Source: Natronomonas sp. CBA1123
GTDB taxonomy: Archaea > Halobacteriota > Halobacteria > Halobacteriales > Haloarculaceae
Assembly: GCF_009741925.1 (NCBI RefSeq)
Contig: NZ_WPCC01000002.1
Span: 124,001-188,000 of the forward strand
Reading direction: 5' to 3'
Length of the DNA stretch: 64,000 nucleotides
How positions within the stretch are numbered: the first letter of the stretch is position 1; every line of letters starts with the position of its first letter. The position numbers and the translations under genes were made by a program. The notes beneath the pieces were generated by a model that saw only the letters and a program-made list of their open reading frames with translations, was not told the origin of the DNA and ran no database searches. Below, in pieces: positions 9,424 to 17,568 of the stretch.

Positions 9424-9567
9424 GAAGATACCCTCAGTGACGCCGCAGGCCTCGACATGAGGCAGAACGAGAATCTCTCAAAGCCCCAAACGACCAAGGA
9501 GTTGGAGGCATCCCGGCGGAAATTAATCTAGCACTGGAGCGAAAAGAGGTGGTCGCCCTCCGACAGT

Positions 9568-9849
9568 CTATGCTTTCGTCTCGGATTGGGCAGGTTCGCT
9601 CGTCTCGTCCGATTCGGAAGCGGCTCGTTCCATAGTGAAGCCAGCGATTCCGGCCGCAGTCATGCCAATCCCGGATGCTCGAAGTTGTCGGAGAAGCGCC
9701 GGTTTCGCACTGAGCTTGTCAGCGTTTTCGAAGTTCATGCCGATCATTTGCTTCGTCATTCGGATACAGAGCTGTGGGACAAGAACGAGAAGTAGCCCCT
9801 GCCCGATCATCCACAGTGCGCCGAGCCTGCGGCATTTTGAACAATCCAT
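9568..9849 (-). CDS. Small haloarchaeal membrane protein, unknown function
   Basis: A 93-residue protein with an N-terminal MDCSKCRRLG (CxxC) followed by a hydrophobic segment (ALWMIGQGLLLVLVPQL), a second weaker hydrophobic segment (GIGMTAAGIAGFTM) and an acidic, low-complexity C-terminal tail. The composition is clearly haloarchaeal and the frame carries a clean start. I do not recognise the family. The neighbours are the convergent lut operon and a leftward unknown gene. Confidence 0.6.
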   Translation of the reverse strand: MDCSKCRRLGALWMIGQGLLLVLVPQLCIRMTKQMIGMNFENADKLSAKPALLRQLRASGIGMTAAGIAGFTMERAASESDETSEPAQSETKA

Positions 9850-9980
9850 ACACGAAATTTAGATGCTTGGAAGAATGAACCTTCCGTCGAATCCTACGTC
9901 GTGAGATCGTCGAAATTACAGGTTACGTTCTCCCTTCGCTCACGCCCCACGTCAAAAGACTCAGCAACAAAAGCGCTGAA

Positions 9981-10295
9981 TCATTGCGGGAGACCACTTG
10001 TCGGTGGACTGTACCGAATAACATCTGGGTCCTCGTCGACGACGACACCGGATTCCTCCGGACCACCGGCGACGGCCGTCGTCGAGAAGGTAATCTGATG
10101 GTAGCCTTGCTCCTCAATATCGATTTCTACACCAGGGTCAAGGTGGTACGGATGAAACACGTCGAAGATTTTGTACTCGTCCGACGCTCCCAGATCATGA
10201 TTGTCGGCCTCGCGCCAGACAGTCACGCAGACCGGTTCCTTCTCGGTGATTTCAGGAGTATTATACTCAGCTTGATCCCCATCACTCAACCTCAC
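9981..10295 (-). CDS. Unknown acidic protein divergent from the TumA-like regulator
   Basis: About 104 residues starting at a GTG (10295) that lies roughly 25 bases downstream of a TATA-like AT stretch (about 10311-10323 on this strand), the usual leaderless spacing. A TTG at 10289 is an alternative; longer in-frame extensions run into the neighbouring gene and are unlikely. The protein is acidic with a beta-rich look (EPVCVTVWREADNHD, GYHQITFSTTAVAGG). I recognise no family. It shares its control region, including the palindrome at 10323-10335, with the toxin-antitoxin operon to its right, so it may be controlled by that antitoxin. Confidence 0.5.
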   Translation of the reverse strand: MRLSDGDQAEYNTPEITEKEPVCVTVWREADNHDLGASDEYKIFDVFHPYHLDPGVEIDIEEQGYHQITFSTTAVAGGPEESGVVVDEDPDVIRYSPPTSGLPQ

Positions 10296-10322
10296 GTGAG
10301 GTAGTTCCCTGAGTAAAAAATA

Positions 10323-10335
10323 TTTCCATAGGAAA
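10323..10335. promoter_or_regulatory. Palindromic operator TTTCC-ATA-GGAAA
   Basis: A perfect inverted repeat with 5-bp arms lies between the TATA-like box of the leftward gene (about 10311-10323) and that of the rightward HTH gene (about 10337-10345, some 25-30 bases before the ATG at 10368). This is a natural place for a dimeric regulator, most simply the adjacent HTH antitoxin acting on its own operon and possibly on the divergent gene. Confidence 0.45.
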
Positions 10336-10367
10336 CATATTTTATCTTCGAGGAGAGATAGTCGTGT

Positions 10368-10907
10368 ATGGGAACTGACTCCGGGCAACCGAGCGGCAAT
10401 CACGGAGCAATTGCCGAGGCACGCGACGACTGGAAGAGTTCAACCACAGCGCTCGAACGCGTCCAACAGGTCGTCGAACAGACGACGACGCCGAAAACAG
10501 CGAGTGAAATCGCTGACGAGGCACTCGTGAGTGAGCCGACCGCTCGAAAGCATCTCAAATCGCTCGTCGAAGTCGGCACAGCAACCGCGACAGAAGAGAC
10601 GGGGGCGACGACGTATGCCCGGAACGAAGATACGCTCCTCTATCGTCGGATTCGGACGCTGGCGACGGAACACACGCGAGACGAGTTGATCGAGAGCGTC
10701 CAAGGGATGAAACGCCGCATCAACGAGTTCGAAACTGAATACGACGCCGCCTCGCCTGAAGACCTTGCGACATCATTGGAAAACGACGCTCCTGACGGTG
10801 CGTGGGAGGCGGTATCCGAGTGGCAGACCGTCGAACGGAACCTACATATCGCCCAAGCCGCCATCAATTACGGTCGTGCGCGGGACCTCGGTGCAGCGAC
10901 GCAGTAA
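10368..10907 (+). CDS. Winged-helix antitoxin / transcriptional regulator (TumA-like)
   Basis: A 179-residue cytoplasmic protein. Residues ~25-75 form a winged helix (TPKTASEIADEALVSEPTARKHLKSLVEVGTA) with a wing reaching TTYARNEDTLLY. The C-terminal half is charged and helical (RDELIESVQGMKRRINEFETEYDA) and probably dimerises or contacts the toxin. It sits four bases before a TumE-like toxin gene, the usual order of a TumA/TumE toxin-antitoxin pair. Autoregulation through the palindrome at 10323-10335 is inferred. The family name is from memory and could instead be a related haloarchaeal DUF. Confidence 0.65.
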   Translation: MGTDSGQPSGNHGAIAEARDDWKSSTTALERVQQVVEQTTTPKTASEIADEALVSEPTARKHLKSLVEVGTATATEETGATTYARNEDTLLYRRIRTLATEHTRDELIESVQGMKRRINEFETEYDAASPEDLATSLENDAPDGAWEAVSEWQTVERNLHIAQAAINYGRARDLGAATQ

Positions 10908-10911
10908 ATCG

Positions 10912-11352
10912 ATGGCGGACGACATCTCCGGGCCGGTTGGCCCAATCGATTTCCCGAGCCTCCAGCAGATTCGTGACCTCCTCTTGAGCGAGGAACCGCT
11001 CGTCGAGTCCGCGACGTTCGACGACCCGGTGAACCCGACCGAACTCGTCGTCGAATTCTCGGCGGGATTGGACGCGCCGGGCCGTTTGGAGATTACGTGG
11101 TGGAAACGCGGCGCGTACCGCTACCACTATACAGAGCCTGATGGCGTTGATTTCCGGTTCGATAACCACCCGAAGGATGGAGCCCCGAACGCACATTTCC
11201 ATCCACCACCAGAGGCGGGGCACGCTGAGCCGTCGTTTCTCAGCGGCGTGACCCAACCGCAAATCGTTACCCGGGCCGTAATCACTCGCTGGCGACAGGC
11301 GGTGATTGAGGGTCACGGGCTCGGGACTCTCAATCCAAACCCGGATCAATAG
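10912..11352 (+). CDS. TumE-family (DUF6516-like) toxin
   Basis: A 146-residue protein. The core reads GRLEITWWKRGAYRYHYTE, then DFRFDNHPKDGAPNAHFHPPPE, then PSFL. The aromatic-rich strand followed by a DN-H-P...H-H segment is the pattern I associate with TumE toxins, thought to act as RNases. Start ATG at 10912 follows the antitoxin stop at 10907, so the two are cotranscribed. The gene runs antisense to the decayed gene ending near 11353, which suggests that the pair inserted there and removed that gene's 3' end. Confidence 0.6.
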   Translation: MADDISGPVGPIDFPSLQQIRDLLLSEEPLVESATFDDPVNPTELVVEFSAGLDAPGRLEITWWKRGAYRYHYTEPDGVDFRFDNHPKDGAPNAHFHPPPEAGHAEPSFLSGVTQPQIVTRAVITRWRQAVIEGHGLGTLNPNPDQ

Positions 11353-12429
11353 CTCGAAAATCATCCGGCGCGTTCCCGAGGATTCGCCGTCCCAGAAGCC
11401 GATACCGGCGGCGAAGGCGTCTTGCCAGCCCTCGGGGGCCTCGTCGGTCGGGGTGATGTCCCAGAGTTCGGCTTGCTCGTAATCCTCGGGGGGTTTCTCT
11501 CCTCCCGCCGTCGCCTCCAGGACGGTGCGGTCGGTGCCGGGGACCGGCGTCATATCGTCCGGAGAGAATTCCTCGTTGAGTGTGACGCGCTCCGGAGGCG
11601 ATTGGTCACTTGCCGCCGTGTCGGCCTCACCGGATGCCTCGCCAGTATCGGTGGCTTCTGTGGTCTCTTCAGCGGCGTCGGATTGTTCGTCTGCCTCGGT
11701 GTCTTCGTTCTCTTCGTCTGCTGGTGTACCGTCGGAGCCCGATTCGCTTTCTCTCCCGCCACCGGTATCGGGGCCGTCGTCTCCTGACTCACCGGTGCCG
11801 TCAGGGTCGTCGTCGGAGTCGTCGTCTTCGCTATCTTCGTCTGATTCGGGGGTGAGTGGTGGCCCTTCGCTGGTTTCTGGGTCGTTGATTCGGATGCCGC
11901 CGTCAGTTTCGTAGAGGGTGTTTTGGTCGAGTGCGTTTTGAACGTGGGTTTCGGCGTCGTCGAGGTCTTCGAGGTCTTCGGTGCCTCGAAGCGCCATTTT
12001 GAGGAAATGGCGGTCGGTCGGTTCATCGAGTTCCGTGCCCGTGCGTTCCCATGCCCGTTTCCACTTCTCTGGGATGCCTGCTGGCGGCAGTTCGATTTTA
12101 TCATCGTCCGTCGTTTGGAGGGCGCCACGACTGAGCGCGAGTTCGACGGCGGCGGTGACGATGGCTTCGTCGTTTTTCTCGTCGGTGAATGGCGGGATGT
12201 TCAGCGAGGAGACTTCTAGCAGCTGTCGGGGGAGCGGTTGGCTGGTATCGACTTCGTTGATTCGCCAGATGTTCGCCCAGATGTTCCGGTCGTCATACTG
12301 GTCGTACTCGTCGAGGATGACCTTGGGGCGTTGGTGCGGGCGTGCGAGGAAGTACCCGATGTCGCTCGGGATGAGGTGGCCGGTCTCGATGGCGGCTTTG
12401 ACGGCTTCCTCATGGTCGTCGGCCGGCAT
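11353..12429 (-). pseudogene. 3'-truncated remnant of a large gene (possibly DUF499-like)
   Basis: The reading frame encodes protein-like sequence from MPADDHEEAVKAAIETGHL to about GFWDGESSGTRRMIFELLI. It includes a globular N-terminal part (~190 residues), a long Asp/Glu/Ser/Thr/Gly linker and a second short globular part (TPTDEAPEGWQDAFAAGIGFWDGE). It then continues, without a stop, antisense through the whole TumE gene, where the sequence no longer looks conserved. This is what a gene cut at its 3' end by an insertion looks like. The first part reminds me of the C-terminal region of DUF499-type ATPases from defence loci, but that is recollection. The 5' end may also be missing. Confidence 0.4.
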
Positions 12430-12644
12430 CGCGACGTTAGTAAGATTCTAATGCACAATACGCCGAGGATTCCAATGTTTCTGCTGGCGATGGTGACGAG
12501 AGAATTAAGCTACATTCCCGGCCCGTTGAGTTGACCTCTCAGAATTGAAACAGCGTGAGATGAGGGGAGGGACTGACCTCGAGATTTTGATACCCTTGCT
12601 GTGTTAGTGCAAAAGAATTTAACCGTAAACTGAAAGCATGACTT

Positions 12645-13714
12645 GTGCCGTTTCCCACCGGAACACTGCAGCCGCGACACGGGTTTTACGCCTTCGGGTG
12701 GTTCTGTTTCGGCCTTGGAGTCGTACACTACCTCATCCAAGGGAGTGGGTTGGCCTCGGCCCTGGAAATGCTCATGGTCGTTGGGTTGTCGACGATCGTA
12801 CTCTTCACAGGGTATGAGCTCTCTGAGCGTCCGGTCTCACGAGACGGCCAGTGGCGAGCGTTACTGGTCGGTGTAGTCATCGCTGGTTCGTTCGCGCTCC
12901 TGGCAGTCGCCGTCTGGGTAACGTGGTCGATAGGCGGGATTACTGCCGAGCTTAGTTTTCTCCTATCATTTGCGCCTGCGCTTGGCGCAGCCGTTGGTAT
13001 TCGGGCGAGTCTCTTTGCCGTCCAATCGAACGAGCAACTAGCTGAGACGGAGGAACTCACCAAACTGCTCCGCATCAATCAGCGGGTGCTCCGGCACAAC
13101 CTTAGGAACGAACTGGCGATTGCACTTGGGCACCTCGAAAACATTGAAACCGCGTCCGAAACGGACGACATCAGGCATGACGCCAACGTAATCCGCGAGC
13201 ACTTGGAGGCACTTCTCGACACGACTTCTCGGACCCGGAAAATCGTCGGTATTTGGGATACCGCCGATTCAACCATCCTCAACCTGCCATCGATAATCGA
13301 CACCCAGATTCAGCAGGTTCGAGAGGCTCACCAGAGTGGAACAATCTCTGCGAGCCTTCCGGAGGATGCTGGGTCACCGCCCATCCCTCCCTCCCGCTCG
13401 CGATTCGCGAGGCATTGACGAACGCGATCGAACACAACGCAGCCGATGTGTCGGTTACGGTGACGGTTGAGTGTCCCGATGACGACGGTATGGTACACCT
13501 CACGATTGCAGACACGGGCATCGGCATCCCGGAGACTGATCGGGAAGCGATTGGGCTTCCCGAAGAAACCCCGCTCACGCATACCCGGGGACTCGGATTG
13601 TGGATTCTCTACTGGACAATTCAGACGTCTGATGGCACGATCGAACTCGAGCACAACGACCCGAGTGGGACTCTCGTTCGAATCTCGCTCCCAACCGCCT
13701 CGCAATCCTCGTGA
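12645..13714 (+). pseudogene. Membrane sensor histidine kinase with a single-base frameshift
   Basis: The N-terminal part (GTG start at 12645) has about four hydrophobic segments, then the H-box RVLRHNLRNELAIALGHLEN. The frame ends at 13418, but the downstream frame carries the rest of the kinase: N-box REALTNAIEHN, G1 box DTGIGIPE and HTRGLGLWI. Adding one base after GAGGATGC near 13368 joins the two as ..EDA-WVTAHPSLPLAIREALTN.., the normal family sequence. The protein is thus about 356 residues when restored. As it stands the ATP-binding domain is out of frame. No cognate receiver is nearby, which is usual for haloarchaeal kinases of this type. Sequencing error remains possible. Confidence 0.75.
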
Positions 13715-13986
13715 GCCACACTGGAAGGGTTGCTCTACTCGCCGCGGCACTACCGTACGTAACCTACCGAAATAGTCGGTGAAACGTGGCCGGAATTCCT
13801 GTGGAATCGGTCGGTTTGACTGCCAGTTACAGCGAGGAGGCGACGGCGGCTCCAACCCATACGAATCGTTCGTCAGAGGTCCGGCTTAGTCTCTGTTGTG
13901 TACCGAGGAGACTGTGGTCGGTGAATTAGGTTTTGAATTTTCCTGATAGCTAACTCCGGCGGCGCCAGCTCAATACTCGCGAGCTA

Positions 13987-15342
13987 TCAGTTCAATCCAG
14001 TGAGCGCATCACCTCTCGGAGGTCGGTATCGTGCTGTTCGAGTTGCCAGACCCGAAGTCGAAAAAACCAGATAGCCGACTGCAATGTAGGCGGCGATGAC
14101 GCCGACCATCAACGGTAGCCGGAGGCTTGTCACGCCAATCAGAACGAGTGAGCTCACAGCCCCGCCGATCGCAACGATCCGGATACTAAGCGGTGAAAGC
14201 GTCACGCTAGCGTTCGTGTAGCGGTCTGGAAACACCTGCGGGAGTCGCCAGAGTGCAACAGCGTTCAGGCAGTTGACCGTGAGGATAGCGATTGCAAGAA
14301 ATATTGAGAGGATTACTGGCGACGGCTGGAGTGGCGCGAGGAGGAGTGGCGGCACGCCTAGTGCCAACAGCGCGATGTGCGGTGTACTGAAGCGGTCGTG
14401 GACTGCCGCGAACACGGTCGGGAAGATGCCATCATTTGCCGCCCGCATCAACGCTCTCGAAAACCCCGTATACGTCGTGCTAATCGAGGTGAAGCCCCCC
14501 GCGACCGCCCCGACGGCGAGGAGGCCAGCCAGCGGGCCGGGTAGGAACCGCTCGGCAGCCATCACGACCGCGCCGTCGCCGACGCCGAGTTCGGTATAAT
14601 TGACGACGCCGACCAGAACAGCGACCAGCGCGATAAACAGCGATAACGCGATGAGTGCCGAGAGTAGCAACACCCGAGGAATCGCCTGAGAGGGGTTCTC
14701 GAGTTCGTCGCCGATGTTGGCGACCATCGAGAAACCCCGCAGCGGGAAGTACAGCGAGACGACAGCGAGCGCAAACGGCCCAACGCCGTTCGGTAACAAT
14801 GGCGTGTAGTTACTGGGTTCGATATGGAAGGCGCCGGGAACGATGAAGAGGAGCATGCTCCCAATGAGCACACCAACGAACAGTAACTGAACGCGTGCAA
14901 CGGGATGGATGCCAACGATGTTCAAGATGAGGAACGTCGTGAGCAGGAGATAGATCAACACGAGGTCTGGCGTGGCCACGAAGAGGCCGACGTACTCCGC
15001 GAACCCGACCCCGATGAACAGCAGCCCTGCCCAGACGCCAGGGAGGATCAGCCACGGTAAGAGGAATCCCGCAAACGGGTGAACGAGCCGCGAGGCATAA
15101 ATGTAGTTCCCACCCGTCGTCGGAATCGCAGAGCCGAGTTGATACGTGATGCCGATACCGAAGACCAGCGGAATCGCCGCGAGCAGGATCCCGAAGATGA
15201 CGACGGGCCCGGCGTCCGCAGCCAGCGGCCCCGGGAGCGTGAAAATACTGATACCGATGACGTTCCCCACCACGAGCCCCGTTGCCCCGATCACTGACAC
15301 TGCACCGCGATCCAAACCGAACGTATCGAAGGTGTCCGTCAT
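13987..15342 (-). CDS. APC-superfamily amino acid permease
   Basis: A 451-residue integral membrane protein with about twelve hydrophobic segments. The N-terminal GATGLVVGNVIGISIFTLPGPLA is the amino acid/polyamine/organocation transporter signature, followed by TGGNYIYASRLVHPFAGFL. The ATG overlaps the stop of the metallo-beta-lactamase gene in ATGA (15339-15342), so the pair is one operon. This suggests that the permease imports the substrate, or exports or imports the product, of the hydrolase: an amino-acid-like or amine-bearing organosulfate is one reading, but the substrate is unknown. Confidence 0.9.
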   Translation of the reverse strand: MTDTFDTFGLDRGAVSVIGATGLVVGNVIGISIFTLPGPLAADAGPVVIFGILLAAIPLVFGIGITYQLGSAIPTTGGNYIYASRLVHPFAGFLLPWLILPGVWAGLLFIGVGFAEYVGLFVATPDLVLIYLLLTTFLILNIVGIHPVARVQLLFVGVLIGSMLLFIVPGAFHIEPSNYTPLLPNGVGPFALAVVSLYFPLRGFSMVANIGDELENPSQAIPRVLLLSALIALSLFIALVAVLVGVVNYTELGVGDGAVVMAAERFLPGPLAGLLAVGAVAGGFTSISTTYTGFSRALMRAANDGIFPTVFAAVHDRFSTPHIALLALGVPPLLLAPLQPSPVILSIFLAIAILTVNCLNAVALWRLPQVFPDRYTNASVTLSPLSIRIVAIGGAVSSLVLIGVTSLRLPLMVGVIAAYIAVGYLVFSTSGLATRTARYRPPRGDALTGLN

Positions 15343-16592
15343 CGGAACGGCCTCCCTTCAGCCGCGTACTCGGCTGCGGCCGCATAGATATTCTGTGCCA
15401 TGAGGTTGGTTGTCGCTTCAGCACGCTGTTCGTATACCGTCTCAACGACCGCTTGGACGTCTGCATCAGCCGGTGCAGCCTCAAGGGCAACATCTGCGAG
15501 GTGGCAGGCGAGCCGGTAGTTATCACTCGCGAGGCGTTCCTCGATGCGGTCTAGTAGTGGCTCAATACCGCCGATGAGCGCGACGAACTCGGCGGCTCGG
15601 TCGTCCCTTGCTGCGGGGCGGAGCTCACTGGGTCGTCCGGACCACCAGCCACCATAGTAGCGAAGGACGTTCCGAACGATGAATTCACTATCATCGTAGA
15701 CCTCTGCGAGCCATGGCTCGTCCGAGTCGGGCTCCGGGAGTTCGACCTCGTGGATGATGTCGACGTGGGGTGGCGACCCATCATTGAGTACCTCAAGCGT
15801 TCGGTCAACGATCGTCTCGAGGTACGTTGCTCCTGAGAGCAGTCTCTCCCGGATTGCTTCGGCGTCATCGACAACCGGTGGGCCATGACCTGGACACATG
15901 GTTGCTGGGCCTACGCCAGCCATTTCACGGAGCACATCCGCCCACTCCCACGGGTAGCGCTGGACTTTCTGTGGATTGCCAGCGTTTGGCGCCACGTTGA
16001 CGAAGAAGTCCCCGGTACAGAGGACATCCCGCTCGGGACAATACACCCAGGTGTGATCGTCGGTCTCGCCGCGGCCGTGGTGCAATTCAAACGTGATGTC
16101 GCCAACGTTGATGGTGAGTTCGTCACGATACAGGGTTGTTGGCGGATGGTCAGGCCACCCGAAGCGACTCTCCTCGGCATCCGCCTCCGAAGGTGAGGCG
16201 GTCCCGCCGAATTGCCGACTGTTGATGGCTTCGTTATGCCCCGCAGTACGTTGATATCGATCGAACCGCTCGGGCATCGCTGCATGAGCAATCACCCGCG
16301 GGGGTTCCTGGTCGTCGCGAAGGTATGCATCAAGGCCGAAGGCGTGATCGAGATGGCCATGCGTATAGATAGCAGTGTGGACAGGGGCATCCGTCCGTTC
16401 GCGGAGTTGGGTAGCGATTGCGTCAGATTCACTCCCGAGTCCGGTGTCAACGAGTACGAGGCCCTCGCTCGTCTCAAAGGCCGTGACGCTACTAAACCCG
16501 GCACAGTGATACGTTCGTTCGGCGACGGTACTCACCTCACGGTCGCTGTTGAACATCTCGATGCCGTATGGACTGCGGTTGGCGGCTGGCAT
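15339..16592 (-). CDS. Metallo-beta-lactamase-fold alkylsulfatase-like hydrolase
   Basis: A 417-residue protein with the zinc-binding THGHLDH motif (His78, His80, Asp82, His83), a downstream GRGETDDHTWVY histidine and a CTGDFF aspartate. The C-terminal ~130 residues (YYGGWWSGRPSELRP to YEQRAEATTNLMAQNIYAAAAEY) match the dimerisation domain of SdsA1/BDS1 alkylsulfatases. The last SCP2-like domain of the ~650-residue bacterial enzymes is absent. It probably cleaves a sulfate ester or related bond. It is translationally coupled to the permease gene and has the special promoter region at 16617-16655. Confidence 0.82.
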   Translation of the reverse strand: MPAANRSPYGIEMFNSDREVSTVAERTYHCAGFSSVTAFETSEGLVLVDTGLGSESDAIATQLRERTDAPVHTAIYTHGHLDHAFGLDAYLRDDQEPPRVIAHAAMPERFDRYQRTAGHNEAINSRQFGGTASPSEADAEESRFGWPDHPPTTLYRDELTINVGDITFELHHGRGETDDHTWVYCPERDVLCTGDFFVNVAPNAGNPQKVQRYPWEWADVLREMAGVGPATMCPGHGPPVVDDAEAIRERLLSGATYLETIVDRTLEVLNDGSPPHVDIIHEVELPEPDSDEPWLAEVYDDSEFIVRNVLRYYGGWWSGRPSELRPAARDDRAAEFVALIGGIEPLLDRIEERLASDNYRLACHLADVALEAAPADADVQAVVETVYEQRAEATTNLMAQNIYAAAAEYAAEGRPFR

Positions 16593-16616
16593 ACCGGGGG
16601 TGTGAGTGTGCGTGAC

Positions 16617-16655
16617 TAACGCTAATCCCTTTCTATAGACAGGTATTTAAGTAGG
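16617..16655 (-). promoter_or_regulatory. Promoter of hydrolase-permease operon with element shared with 19465-19505
   Basis: Read on the minus strand, a TATA-like CTTAAATA is followed by CCTGTCTATA, then AAGG and CGTTAGTC, ending about 25 bases before the start at 16592. The same order of blocks with near-identical bases occurs upstream of the DUF1450-sulfatase operon. The conserved part extends well beyond a TATA box, so a shared regulator site is likely. Confidence 0.6.
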
Positions 16656-16780
16656 GGTAAACTGATCCACTGAATTTTCTCGTGACGGATCCGGTCGATA
16701 ACAGGGCGTAGAAATAGGATATCGGAAGTATCGGCGGTATCAGAGCAACGAAACTGAGCTGGCGACGAACGCAGTGATCG

Positions 16781-17464
16781 TCAGTCTCCGGGGATTGGAT
16801 TCGTCTCGGTGTGACTGGCAAGCAGTTCTCCGACAATTTGGTTCTCGATTCGACGAAGGATTTCGCCCGCGTTCGTCGGTGAGCAGTCCAGTTCTGCGGC
16901 AATATCACCATAAGTCGCCTCGCGCGGCTGCCGGTAATACCCGAGGGCGTAGGCCGTCTTGAGGACCTCGCGCTGGCGATGACTCAAGTTCAATAACAGC
17001 TGGTTGGGGTTGGGCGTGTGATCGCCCACACGCGTGATAGTCGCCGAGAGTTCATCGGGCGTCGACCGAAGCGCCTCTTGGAGATCGTCCTCCTCACCGA
17101 CCAGCGTGACTTCGACCTGGCCGCCGTCCTGTACGATAATCGGGTCGTCGATGACGAGCCCATACCGTTCGGGTGCTCCGAGGAGACGCTTGATAATCGG
17201 CGATGGCTCGAAGTGGATGTATGCGAACGCTGACTCACCGCTCTGGACGACATCGTAGCTCGTTGCGATGTCCGTCGTTTCGAGGACCTCCCGTACTTTT
17301 TCGGCTTCCCCTTCCAATTCGTACAGGTAGATAGCCTGGCCGTCGGCGACTAACTGTTGGGAGTGGACCGCAACGCGTGTGATGTCGTCCGCTTGAGCGA
17401 AGGCCCCACCGAGCGATTGGAACCAGCCGTCTGGATGACGGAAGACAATCGTGACGAACCGCAT
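16781..17464 (-). CDS. HTH_10 (bacterio-opsin-activator-like) transcriptional regulator
   Basis: A 227-residue regulator. The C-terminal HTH_10 reads LSHRQREVLKTAYALGYYRQPREATYGDIAAELDCSPTNAGEILRRIENQIV. The N-terminal ~150 residues form the Bat-type sensory part typical of the group. The gene sits between two operons that share an unusual promoter sequence, and lies alone on the minus strand between the sulfatase gene and the hydrolase gene. Controlling both operons in response to an organosulfur substrate is the simplest inference, but the ligand is unknown. Confidence 0.85.
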   Translation of the reverse strand: MRFVTIVFRHPDGWFQSLGGAFAQADDITRVAVHSQQLVADGQAIYLYELEGEAEKVREVLETTDIATSYDVVQSGESAFAYIHFEPSPIIKRLLGAPERYGLVIDDPIIVQDGGQVEVTLVGEEDDLQEALRSTPDELSATITRVGDHTPNPNQLLLNLSHRQREVLKTAYALGYYRQPREATYGDIAAELDCSPTNAGEILRRIENQIVGELLASHTETNPIPGD

Positions 17465-17568
17465 ATCCTCTGATTAGCCCCAGACTGTATTAACGCTCGG
17501 GCGGCTCACCGACCGCTGCTCGGAGACCAGTACCCACGTGGATTCGACGTGGGATCCTGCTTTGCGGC

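Noticed and set aside
10864-11352. Continuation of the minus-strand gene through the TumE gene as real coding sequence
   Set aside because: The minus-strand product there is low quality and is explained as the antisense of TumE, which has a recognisable core and proper spacing to its antitoxin.
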